From contig CAMLNB010000045.1 of the NCBI GenBank assembly GCA_946481205.1, positions 1-18,943 of the forward strand: DNA of 18,943 nucleotides, read 5' to 3'. Both the position numbers and the translations under genes were made by a program. The stretch comes from an uncultured Kangiella sp. (GTDB lineage: Bacteria > Pseudomonadota > Gammaproteobacteria > Enterobacterales > DSM-103792). Below are positions 1 through 7,421 of this stretch, in pieces. The notes beneath the pieces are model-generated. The model did no database searches. It was not told the DNA's origin and was given only the letters and a program-made list of their open reading frames with translations. Numbering within the stretch: position 1 is the stretch's first letter; every line of letters begins with the position of its first letter.

Positions 1-133
1 GCCAGAACTCGCCGTTCCCGAGCGCTGCTCGGTCAACGTAAAGCAAGGCATGATCAAGCGGGCCATATTGCAGCGCCATCATCGCCACGATGACAAGCAG
101 CGTTACCAAAGGCCAGTTCTTGCTTGTCATCAT
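1..133 (-). CDS. rrtA: Rhombosortase-like rhomboid-family serine protease, N-terminal fragment (cut by window edge)
   Basis: Only the first 44 residues are inside the window. They show a short polar start, a hydrophobic helix at about residues 8-22, then LLYVDRAALGNGEFW. The form 'hydrophobic helix, Y-x-R near a loop, G-E-x-W' matches the opening of rhombosortases, intramembrane serine proteases of the rhomboid family that process proteins with GlyGly-CTERM tails. The catalytic Ser and His lie outside the window and cannot be checked. The chosen ATG at 133 is the first of two adjacent ATGs. An in-frame ATG at 169 would add 12 residues (MDSSKPGAVVPL) and overlap the upstream gene. Neither start has a convincing ribosome binding site. 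It follows the VIT/VWA gene by 22 bases on the same strand, so the two are probably cotranscribed and the upstream product may be its substrate. Alternative: another small rhomboid protease. Confidence 0.6.
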   Translation of the reverse strand, partial: MMTSKNWPLVTLLVIVAMMALQYGPLDHALLYVDRAALGNGEFW

Positions 134-155
134 GAGGGGGACGACAGCGCCAGGT

Positions 156-2339
156 TTACTTGAGTCCATACGTCAACGACAGGCGACGGGGACGCCATGC
201 GCGCTGTATCCGCAATGGCAGCCAACGCTGCACCGTCGGCAACAACCTCGGAAATAACAACGGCAACAGCAGCACCATCATCCACGGGCCGCTATTGCCA
301 CCGCCACCACTACTGCTGCCATGGCTGGGCGCAGGTGTACTGTACATCGGCTGCGACTGATCGACACGATGATCACGCACTGGCGCCTGTTGACGTTGCT
401 GACGGGCAGCATGCTCCTGTTCGATACGCTGCGCGTTGTGGCGGGCAATGCCGCGCCGGGCAAACTCGTCTTCACGCATGACAATCATTGAGGTGTAATC
501 GGTGACCAGTCCGTTGTCGATCGCGATATCGGTCAGTGCCTGCTCGGTATCAGCATCGGTACCGAAGTAATCCATCTTGTCTTGCAGATCTTCGATGCTA
601 GCGTAGGCCCAAAGCCGTTCCAGCTCCGGATAGCGATCGTCGTCTTTTGGAATCGCAAACCGGGTCTGATAGGTTTTGCTTTGGCCGGAAATTTTGCCAC
701 TAAGTTGCACCTCGGCATTGCCGCTGCCGGTGTAGTGACCGAACACAACCAGCTGCTGACCACGATACAGGCTACCGATCCGCGCCGGTGCCAGCTCGCT
801 GATCCGAATGTCTCCGGCAAATTTGAGCTGCACATCGTGCAGTGCTTCGTGGCTGACTTTGCTGGTGGCTTCCAGCAGCTTGCCGACGATGTCGTCGCTG
901 TTGGAGACGTTCAAGGCGAAGCCGTGCGAGACTTTAGACATACCTTCCAATAATGGGCGATTGGCGCTATTGCCCATGACAAAGGTAAACAGGCGCACAT
1001 CCTTTTGCTCCAGCAATTTCAGAAATTGCTTCTTCTCGGTGACGCCGACGTTGGCAACACCGTCGGTAACCAAGATGATGGCGGAACTGCGATCCGCCGC
1101 CAATGCACTCATGCCAAGCTCAACACCGGAATAGAGATTGGTACCACCACTTGGCGCGACTGCCTGCAACTGCGCGAGAGTCTGCTGCACTTGCTCCGGT
1201 GTGACGGTGAGATAACCTTGGGTCAGCTCGCGGGCGCTGTCATTGAACAACACAATTCGAAACCGGTCGTTGGGCTTCATTTTCTGCAAGCCCTTGCCGA
1301 CACCTTCGAGCAGGCTTTGGTATTTGCCCTGCATCGAGCCGGAATAGTCGAGCACAAAAATCCAGTCGCGACCTTCACTGATCGCGCGCAGATCTTCACC
1401 CGGCGTCACGGTCAGCATGAACGTGCCGGTACTCTGGCCAGGTGCTTTGTAGGTGACCAGATCGACACTGCCGGGCAGGCCGGGGCGATGGCGCCAATAC
1501 AACACAATATCTTGATCCAGCCGATGTGCCGTCGCCGCGGCATTACCCGGCTGTGCTGTGCCGTTCGCTGCCATTTCAGCTGCAGCGTCGAGCATGGTGT
1601 CGGTTGTGTCAGTTTCACTGGCGTTGTTGGCGGTTGGGCTGCCGGCAGCATGCATCGACACCGACCATTCTTTTTCCGACAATTGCTTGATAACCGCCTG
1701 CGGGTGTTTTGGCAACCGCAGCTGATCAATCGGATAGGCCGAACGCAGCAGCAGATTGAACCGGAACTCTTCGCTGATCGCCTCGTTGGCTGTCCAGAAC
1801 GACAGCTTCTGCTCATCGACGCCGCCTTCCTCAAGTGGATAGTTGTAGCGGCCGATGCCGGTATCGACATGCGCGGGCTGGATATACGCCAAGCGGATTT
1901 TTATTTCCTGCTGTGCGCGCACCGGGTAAACAGAAATATCGAATGTCCTGTAGCTATCCTGCTCGGTCAATGCGACTTCGCGGCCGGCCTGTTTCTCCTC
2001 TTGGTAGATTTGCCGCGCCGCCGCTTTCTTCAGCACCTCGCCGTGCACAGGCTTGCCATCGATCCAATAAGTAAACTCGCCGACGGCGGCTTTTTCCGGA
2101 ATCGGAAACGAGTAGACCGCTTCCAGATCGTTGGCATGCGGGTTCCGGAAGACTTGTTCAACCGTCGTCACCGCGTAGCCGTCTTCGATCACGACATTGA
2201 CATGATGGGTACGAATGTCGAGTGCGGGCAGTGAACCGTCTTTTGGCGTCAGTAACCCTGCAGCATCGCTTGTTGCAGACCATAACGTGGCGATACCGAG
2301 TGCAACAGCACTCAGGCACTTCACGATGGATGCGTTCAC
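156..2339 (-). CDS. Exported VIT and von Willebrand factor A domain protein with GlyGly-CTERM-like tail
   Basis: A 727-residue protein resembling bacterial relatives of inter-alpha-trypsin inhibitor heavy chains. The GTG start at 2339 was chosen because AAGGAGAATCATT lies directly before it and a clean signal peptide follows (about residues 1-27, ending SDAA). A VIT domain covers about 28-160. An Ala/Thr-rich low-complexity insert lies near 239-274. A VWA domain covers about 325-505 with an intact metal-ion-dependent adhesion site: DYSGS starting at D331, T400 in GGTNL and D426 in TDG. Metal-dependent ligand binding is therefore plausible, but the ligand is unknown. The C-terminus has a Ser/Gly linker with GGGG at 678-681, a hydrophobic stretch to about 700, and an Arg-rich tail of about 25 residues. 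This resembles a GlyGly-CTERM sorting signal, though the tail after the helix is longer than usual. No LPXTG-type motif is seen. The rhombosortase-like gene follows on the same strand. Confidence 0.88.
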   Translation of the reverse strand: MNASIVKCLSAVALGIATLWSATSDAAGLLTPKDGSLPALDIRTHHVNVVIEDGYAVTTVEQVFRNPHANDLEAVYSFPIPEKAAVGEFTYWIDGKPVHGEVLKKAAARQIYQEEKQAGREVALTEQDSYRTFDISVYPVRAQQEIKIRLAYIQPAHVDTGIGRYNYPLEEGGVDEQKLSFWTANEAISEEFRFNLLLRSAYPIDQLRLPKHPQAVIKQLSEKEWSVSMHAAGSPTANNASETDTTDTMLDAAAEMAANGTAQPGNAAATAHRLDQDIVLYWRHRPGLPGSVDLVTYKAPGQSTGTFMLTVTPGEDLRAISEGRDWIFVLDYSGSMQGKYQSLLEGVGKGLQKMKPNDRFRIVLFNDSARELTQGYLTVTPEQVQQTLAQLQAVAPSGGTNLYSGVELGMSALAADRSSAIILVTDGVANVGVTEKKQFLKLLEQKDVRLFTFVMGNSANRPLLEGMSKVSHGFALNVSNSDDIVGKLLEATSKVSHEALHDVQLKFAGDIRISELAPARIGSLYRGQQLVVFGHYTGSGNAEVQLSGKISGQSKTYQTRFAIPKDDDRYPELERLWAYASIEDLQDKMDYFGTDADTEQALTDIAIDNGLVTDYTSMIVMREDEFARRGIARHNAQRIEQEHAARQQRQQAPVRDHRVDQSQPMYSTPAPSHGSSSGGGGNSGPWMMVLLLPLLFPRLLPTVQRWLPLRIQRAWRPRRLSLTYGLK

Positions 2340-2715
2340 AATGATTCTCCTTTTCCCTGTGGGATGCCTGCAACGGCGGGATGCCACTGCAGGTGCGCGC
2401 CACCATGGGAGTGCAGTGAATCGCTGGCAAGGAAAATGGCGAAAGTGGAGCTGGTTGTGGCTGGCGGTATTGCCGGCTGCGACTCGATTGATGCAGGGAA
2501 CTTGTGGGAAGCTGCGAGGGAAGATTGTGGTGAGCGAGTTTCAGCCAATAAAACACGCTGGAAAATGATGCATTACGTCATCGCAGGTGTCAGCGGATGG
2601 CAGCCCGAGACGATGCACTCGCACCCTCCATGACACTGGCCCTGCGGGCAGCTGCGCTGGGCAAGACGCTAGTCCTGCTGTTTGGTCGAACGGGCGAGAT
2701 GTTTACGCTTAAACC
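2340..2715. other. Intergenic region upstream of the VIT/VWA gene
   Basis: About 375 bases between the VIT/VWA start and the tRNA terminator. It should hold the promoter of the minus-strand VIT/VWA gene, but no convincing -35/-10 pair stands out. Short open frames here have no recognisable domain and no ribosome binding site, so they are not called. The only local symmetry is an imperfect inverted repeat near 2566-2582 (ATGATG, 5-base spacer, CGTCAT), which is too short to call an operator. Confidence 0.4.
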
Positions 2716-2762
2716 CGCCAAAATAAAAAAGCCACCATGAAGGTGGCTTTTTTATTTTGGCG
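2716..2762 (-). terminator. Rho-independent terminator of tRNA-Arg, perfect 21-bp stem
   Basis: The arms at 2716-2736 and 2742-2762 are perfect reverse complements around the 5-base loop ATGAA. On the minus strand the GC-rich core GCCACC/GGTGGC is followed by TTTTTTATTTT, a strong terminator for the tRNA. The A-rich outer arm makes it T-rich on the plus strand as well, so it could work in both directions. The outermost arm bases overlap the tRNA CCA end and discriminator. Confidence 0.9.
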
Positions 2763-2834
2763 CGCCCGAGACGATTCGAACGTCCGACCCCAGCCTTCGG
2801 AGGGCTGTACTCTATCCAACTGAGCTACGGGCGC
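2758..2834 (-). tRNA. tRNA-Arg (anticodon CCG)
   Basis: A 77-base cloverleaf on the minus strand. The acceptor stem is GCGCCCG paired with CGGGCGC. The D stem is GCTC/GAGT. The anticodon stem CAGCC/GGCTG carries the loop CTCCGAA, giving anticodon CCG, which reads the Arg codon CGG. The T stem carries the loop TTCGAAT, the discriminator base is G, and CCA is encoded in the gene. A terminator follows at once, so the 3' flank of the precursor is very short. No other tRNA is adjacent in the window. Confidence 0.95.
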
Positions 2835-3131
2835 AAAACGGGTGTATTGCATTGAGGGCTAATCGCAAGCGATTAGGGGCGCAGTGACCTGTCGTCCGCA
2901 GACGAGGTATCACTGCCACAGTACCGTTGCCCTGAGGCTGGGTACCGCCCGAGCCGACCGGTGGGGTCCGCGCGGGGTCGCCATGATAGCGGCAAGCCGG
3001 GGCAGCGTCCATGCGTGTGCGCAGCCGCTCAGGCCGGGGCTGGCGGCAATAGTACGGGCGAGCCGTCATCACTGAACCGGGCTGGCTATGCTTTAATCAA
3101 CTTTCCCGCTTCTCTGCACAAGATCCGGTGT
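2835..3131. other. Intergenic region between tRNA-Arg and the first efflux operon
   Basis: About 297 bases holding the tRNA promoter (minus) and the efflux operon promoter (plus). CTAATCGC at 2859-2866 and GCGATTAG at 2869-2876 form a perfect 8-bp inverted repeat about 25 bases before the tRNA 5' end. It has no T-run and its role is unknown. TATGCT at 3087-3092 is a possible -10 for the plus-strand operon, but no good -35 partner is seen. An open frame reading into the adaptor gene from 2961 looks like non-coding 5' extension, since the signal peptide begins at 3132. Confidence 0.4.
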
Positions 3132-4178
3132 ATGGACGCAAGCCGCATTATCCGCGGGCTGATCCCGCTGCTGATCAGCACCGTTATTGCCGCAACGGTT
3201 CGGGCAGCTGAGCCGCCACCGGCCATGCCGGTCGAAGGGGTGACGGTGGCACCACGGCCGCTGAATCAGGTGGTCGAGGCGGTGGGTAGCTTGGTTGCCA
3301 ATGAGACGGTGGTGATCCGGCCTGAGGTGGCCGGTCGCATCAGCCGATTCGGCTTCAGCGAAGGGCAGCCGGTCAAGGCCGGGGTAGTGCTGGTGCAGCT
3401 GGATGACTCGGTCCAGGCCGCACAGCTGGCGCGCGCCAAGGCTACGCTGGCGCTGGCGCAATCGGATCATCAACGCCGGGCCGAGCTGCTGCAGAAGCAG
3501 TTGATCAGCCAGACAGAGTTTGACCAAACCGCGTCCCAACTCAAGGTCGCACAGGCCGATGTTGCGCTGGCCGAAGCCCAGCTCGGCAAGATGCGGGTCC
3601 GGGCGCCATTTGATGCCGTGATCGGGGTGCGTTCGGTCAGTCCGGGCGCGATGGTGCAAGCCGGTCAGGATCTGGTAACACTGGTCGATGTCCACCCAAT
3701 CAAAATCGACTTCCGCATTCCTGAGCGCTACTTGGCCACGATCCGCGTCCAGCAGGATGTTGAGTTGACGCTGGATGCGCTACCTGGCCGTACCTTCACC
3801 GGCAAAGTGTTTGCGATCGATCCGCAAGTGGACGAGAAAGGCCGCTCGCTGATTCTGCGCGCCCAGGTGCCGAATCCGAAGAATGAGCTGAAGCCCGGTT
3901 TGTTTGCTCGCGTCGCCTTGGTGCTGGCCAGCAAGAGCGATGCGCTATTGGTGCCAGAGCAGGCGCTGGTGCCGAATGCCGATGGCACCCGCACGCTCTA
4001 TCGGGTGATCGATGGCAAAGTTGCGATCACGCCAGTTAAAACCGGTGTCCGTCGCAATGGCGAAGTGGAAATCACCGATGGCCTGAATGCTGGCGATACC
4101 GTGATCACGGCAGGGCACATGAAAGTGCAGCCCGGCATGGCGGTCACCATTATTCCGCCGACGCCGGCACGCAGCTGA
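3132..4178 (+). CDS. RND efflux periplasmic adaptor subunit (membrane fusion protein)
   Basis: A 348-residue HlyD/AcrA-family adaptor that would link an inner-membrane RND pump to an outer-membrane channel. The ATG at 3132 was chosen because it begins a good signal peptide: a hydrophobic core at about 10-22 and a likely cut after VRA near residue 25. A longer upstream frame adds a Gly/Arg-rich stretch unlike the family. There is no lipobox Cys, so it is soluble or anchored only by the signal sequence. The first lipoyl half (RPEVAGRISRFGFSEGQPVKAG) is followed by an Ala/Gln-rich coiled-coil hairpin (about residues 90-150), the second lipoyl half (MRVRAPFDAVIGVRSVSPG), a beta-barrel region and a membrane-proximal domain ending near QPGMAV. 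The ribosome binding site is weak. The transporter gene follows after 70 bases on the same strand. Confidence 0.9.
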   Translation: MDASRIIRGLIPLLISTVIAATVRAAEPPPAMPVEGVTVAPRPLNQVVEAVGSLVANETVVIRPEVAGRISRFGFSEGQPVKAGVVLVQLDDSVQAAQLARAKATLALAQSDHQRRAELLQKQLISQTEFDQTASQLKVAQADVALAEAQLGKMRVRAPFDAVIGVRSVSPGAMVQAGQDLVTLVDVHPIKIDFRIPERYLATIRVQQDVELTLDALPGRTFTGKVFAIDPQVDEKGRSLILRAQVPNPKNELKPGLFARVALVLASKSDALLVPEQALVPNADGTRTLYRVIDGKVAITPVKTGVRRNGEVEITDGLNAGDTVITAGHMKVQPGMAVTIIPPTPARS

Positions 4179-4207
4179 TATCAAATTTGTCCGACGATTG
4201 CCCGAGT

Positions 4208-4230
4208 AGTTCAGCAAGCGTTGCTGAACT
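4208..4230 (+). other. Perfect 10-bp hairpin in the adaptor-transporter spacer
   Basis: AGTTCAGCAA (4208-4217) and TTGCTGAACT (4221-4230) are exact reverse complements with loop GCG. No T-run follows, so it is not a normal terminator. It lies just 5' of the AAGGA ribosome binding site (4236-4240) of the transporter gene, where an RNA hairpin could affect mRNA stability, transporter translation or partial termination. A DNA-binding palindrome is an alternative. Confidence 0.6.
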
Positions 4231-4248
4231 GAACCAAGGACGTTCGCT

Positions 4249-7200
4249 ATGGTTCTGTCCGATCTCAGTATCAAACGCCCGGTGCTGGCGACAGTGCTCA
4301 ACCTGGTTGTCGTGCTGCTCGGCGTGATTGCGTATGACCGGCTCAGTGTTCGGGAGTACCCAAATATCGATGAGCCGGTAGTAACCGTCAGCACCAGCTA
4401 TCCCGGTGCCAATGCCGAGATCATTGAAACGCAAGTCACCAAGCCGCTGGAAGACTCGCTGTCCGGCATCGAAGGTATTGATTTCATCACGTCGATCAAC
4501 CGCGCCGAAAGCTCGCAGATTTCCGTGCGCTTCAAACTCGGCCGCGATATCGACGCCGCCGCGTCCGACGTTCGTGATCGCGTCGCCCGCGCCCGCGGTG
4601 CACTGCCCGATGAAATCGATGAGCCGATCGTCGCCAAGACTGAAGCCGACGCCCAGCCGATTATCTGGATCGCCTTCATGTCGGACCGGCACGATCTGCT
4701 GAAGATCACCGATTACGCCGACAACACGGTCAAGGATCGGCTGCAGACGCTGCCCGGTGTTGCCGACGTGATCGTCTTTGGTCGCCGCTATGCGATGCGG
4801 ATCTGGCTCGACCCAGAGCGGCTCGCCGGCTACAACCTGACTGCACAAGATATCGAAACCGCGCTGCGAGCCCAGAACGTCGAGATCCCGGCGGGTCGGG
4901 TCGAAAGCCAGGACACCGAATTTACCGTCCGTTCGCAAACCGATTTGAATACGCCGGAAGAGTTCCGCGACATCATTCTGCGTGATGACGGTGGCTATCT
5001 GGTTCGCCTTGGCGATGTCGCCCGGGTCGAAGTCGGTCCCGAGTACGAACGCGCATACACCCGCTACAAAGGCAACAATGCCGTCGCGCTCGGGGTGGTC
5101 AAGCAATCGGTAGCCAATCCGCTCGACGTCTCGGCGGCAGTGCGGGGTGAATTGCCGACCATCGAAAAATACCTGCCGGAGGGTATGCGCGCCGAAGTTG
5201 CCTACGACTCATCCATCTTCATTGCTCGCTCAATTGACGCGGTGTATGAGGCGATTGGCGAGGCAGTGGTACTGGTCGTGCTGGTGATTTTCATTTTCCT
5301 GCGCTCGCTGCGTTCCACATTGATTCCGTTGGTGACAATCCCAGTCAGTTTGATCGGTGCATTCGCGCTGATGGCGCTGTTCGGCTTCACCATCAATACG
5401 CTGACGCTGTTGGCGATGGTGTTGGCGATAGGATTGGTGGTCGATGACGCGATTGTCGTGTTGGAAAATATCCATCGCCATATCGAAGACGGTATGTCGC
5501 CAATGGCGGCAGCATTTCGCGGCTCGAAGGAAATCGGCTTTGCCGTGATTGCAATGACGCTGACGCTGGCCGCTGTGTTCACGCCGATCGCCTTCTCGAC
5601 CGGACGCACCGGCAAATTGTTTACCGAGTTTGCGCTGACTTTGGCTGGGGCGGTGCTGGTGTCAGGCTTTATTGCGCTGACCCTGAGTCCGATGATGTGC
5701 TCGCGGATGTTGAAAGCACATGAACAGCATGGCCGCCTCTATCAAAGCTTCGAGAATGTCTTCAATGCGCTTAACCGCGGCTATCACACGGTACTGGTCA
5801 AAGCACTCAATTTGCGCGTGCTGGTAGTGGTCTTTGCGTTGTCGATGGGCGGTGCAGCCGGGTGGCTGTTCACCACACTGAAAAGCGAACTGGCACCGAG
5901 CGAAGATCGTGGTCTGTTTATCGGTTTCGGTTTGGGGCCAGAAGGCGCCACGCCCGATTACGTCAACAAATATGCCTACAAGATGGAAGACATCTTCAAA
6001 GGCGTCCCGGAAGTCGAGCGCTGGTTCACCATTGTTGGCTTTCCGACCACGACACAGACGCTGTCGTTCGTGCGATTGAAGGACTGGGAAGAACGCGAGC
6101 GCAAGCCGGCCGATATTGCCCAGGAAATCGGTGGTCAGCTCTGGGCTGGCGTGCCGGGCTTGATGGCGTTTCCGGTGATCCCACCATCACTGGGGCAGGG
6201 GCCAACGGCGAAGCCGCTGGAAATTGTTTTGCAAACCAGTGGCAGCTATGCCGACTTGCAGCTGCTGGTCGATGCGGTGACCGAAAAAGCCCGTGCCAAC
6301 CCCGGCCTCGCCAATCTGGATAGTGATCTGCGTTTGAACAAACCGGAACTGCAGGTCGAGGTCAATCGCGACAAAGCCAAATCCGTTGGTGCCGAAATCA
6401 GCCAGATCGGCCGAACCCTAGAGACGATGCTCGGCGGCCGCAAAGTCACCCGGTTCAAAATCGGTGCCGAGCAATATGATGTCTGGGTGCAGGTTGATCG
6501 GGCTGACCGCGCCAACCCGGATGATCTGACACGGCTCTATGTTCGCACCATCAATGATCAGATGGTGCCGCTGTCGAATCTGGTCAGTATTGATGAAACG
6601 GTCAGCCCGCGTGAGCTGAACCATTTCAACAAGCTGCGCTCGGCCACGGTAAGCGCAACGCTGGCACCGAACTACACGCTCGGCGAGGCCGTCGCTTTCT
6701 TCGAGAAAACGGTGCTCGAGCTTGGTGATGTCAAAGCGCAGCTGGACTATGCCGGTAATACCCGCGAATACAAGGAGTCGAGCAGTTCGATTTACATGAC
6801 CTTTGTGCTGGCGCTGATCTTCATTTATCTGGTGCTGGCCGCGCAGTTCGAAAGCTTTATCGATCCGTTTGTCATTCTGTTCTCGGTGCCGCTCGCCATT
6901 GCTGGTGCACTGTTCACGCTCAAAGTAACTGGCGGCACGCTGAACATCTACTCCCAGATCGGCTTGATCACCTTGGTAGGCTTGATCACCAAGCACGGCA
7001 TCTTGATCGTCGAATTCGCCAATCAGCTTCGCACAGAAGGGCATTCCCTGTTTGACGCCGTAGCGGAAGCGGCGACGCTGCGGCTGCGGCCAATTCTGAT
7101 GACCACCGGCGCCATGGTGCTTGGTGCAGTGCCGTTGGCGCTGGCGGCCGGCGCCGGTGCCGAAAGTCGGCAACCGATCGGTTGGGTCATTGTCGGTGGC

Positions 7201-7320
7201 ATGCTGATCGGCACATTCTTCACGCTATTTGTCGTGCCGGTGATGTACACGCTGTTGTCGCCGGCGCAGGCACACAAGCAACATGCCGAGATTGTCGAAG
7301 CCGAAGCGGCCGCGGGTTAA
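4249..7320 (+). CDS. RND multidrug efflux transporter, inner-membrane permease (HAE-1/AcrB-like)
   Basis: A 1023-residue proton-driven resistance-nodulation-division pump, of usual length for the family. The start is well placed, with AAGGA 8 bases before the ATG. The N-terminus has the family signature LSIKRPVLATV and TM1. Two repeats each hold one TM followed by a large periplasmic porter loop and a TM bundle; TM7 starts near residue 525. The proton-relay residues are intact: D399-D400 in VVDDAIVVLENIHRHIE (TM4) and K915 in TKHGILIVEFANQ (TM10). This fits multidrug rather than metal efflux, but substrates cannot be read from the sequence. It follows its adaptor gene in one operon and converges on a second RND operon. 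No outer-membrane channel gene is in the window. Confidence 0.95.
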   Translation: MVLSDLSIKRPVLATVLNLVVVLLGVIAYDRLSVREYPNIDEPVVTVSTSYPGANAEIIETQVTKPLEDSLSGIEGIDFITSINRAESSQISVRFKLGRDIDAAASDVRDRVARARGALPDEIDEPIVAKTEADAQPIIWIAFMSDRHDLLKITDYADNTVKDRLQTLPGVADVIVFGRRYAMRIWLDPERLAGYNLTAQDIETALRAQNVEIPAGRVESQDTEFTVRSQTDLNTPEEFRDIILRDDGGYLVRLGDVARVEVGPEYERAYTRYKGNNAVALGVVKQSVANPLDVSAAVRGELPTIEKYLPEGMRAEVAYDSSIFIARSIDAVYEAIGEAVVLVVLVIFIFLRSLRSTLIPLVTIPVSLIGAFALMALFGFTINTLTLLAMVLAIGLVVDDAIVVLENIHRHIEDGMSPMAAAFRGSKEIGFAVIAMTLTLAAVFTPIAFSTGRTGKLFTEFALTLAGAVLVSGFIALTLSPMMCSRMLKAHEQHGRLYQSFENVFNALNRGYHTVLVKALNLRVLVVVFALSMGGAAGWLFTTLKSELAPSEDRGLFIGFGLGPEGATPDYVNKYAYKMEDIFKGVPEVERWFTIVGFPTTTQTLSFVRLKDWEERERKPADIAQEIGGQLWAGVPGLMAFPVIPPSLGQGPTAKPLEIVLQTSGSYADLQLLVDAVTEKARANPGLANLDSDLRLNKPELQVEVNRDKAKSVGAEISQIGRTLETMLGGRKVTRFKIGAEQYDVWVQVDRADRANPDDLTRLYVRTINDQMVPLSNLVSIDETVSPRELNHFNKLRSATVSATLAPNYTLGEAVAFFEKTVLELGDVKAQLDYAGNTREYKESSSSIYMTFVLALIFIYLVLAAQFESFIDPFVILFSVPLAIAGALFTLKVTGGTLNIYSQIGLITLVGLITKHGILIVEFANQLRTEGHSLFDAVAEAATLRLRPILMTTGAMVLGAVPLALAAGAGAESRQPIGWVIVGGMLIGTFFTLFVVPVMYTLLSPAQAHKQHAEIVEAEAAAG

Positions 7321-7350
7321 GGCGTCTCAGCGAGTGCCTTTGTGCAGGCA

Positions 7351-7373
7351 AAAAAAAGCCGCCCGGAGGCGGC
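7351..7373 (-). terminator. Rho-independent terminator of the second RND operon
   Basis: On the minus strand, GCCGCC and GGCGGC pair around the loop TCCG (7358-7373) and are followed at once by seven T residues (7357-7351). It lies about 50 bases after the stop codon of the minus-strand RND gene. On the plus strand no T-run follows, so it should act mainly on the minus-strand operon. Confidence 0.85.
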
Positions 7374-7384
7374 GAGGCAAATTC

Positions 7385-7409
7385 AGGTAGTGCCCTATTG
7401 GCACTACCT
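7385..7409. other. Perfect 10-bp inverted repeat between convergent RND genes
   Basis: AGGTAGTGCC (7385-7394) and GGCACTACCT (7400-7409) are exact reverse complements around the loop CTATT. Neither strand has a T-run afterwards. It could protect the 3' end of the plus-strand mRNA or cause weak termination of the first RND operon, which otherwise has no visible terminator. Confidence 0.6.
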
Positions 7410-7421
7410 ACAGGGAGCTAA

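Noticed and set aside
1005..2234. A 409-codon plus-strand open frame opposite the VIT/VWA gene
   Set aside because: It lies wholly opposite a gene with clear domains, has no ribosome binding site or recognisable domain, and is explained by GC-rich codon use on the other strand.
2566..2582. Imperfect palindrome ATGATG-N5-CGTCAT as an operator
   Set aside because: Only six bases per arm with a mismatch; expected by chance and not placed by any clear promoter.
2640..2900. Possible integration site for a mobile element at the tRNA 3' end
   Set aside because: No integrase gene, no repeated copy of the tRNA 3' end, and a normal terminator follows directly.
2961..3131. N-terminal extension of the first adaptor from an upstream ATG
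   Set aside because: The extension is Gly/Arg-rich, would place the signal peptide internally, and lacks family similarity.
4150..5106. A 318-codon minus-strand open frame opposite the first adaptor-transporter junction
   Set aside because: It mirrors the coding frame of the RND transporter and has no domain or start signal of its own.
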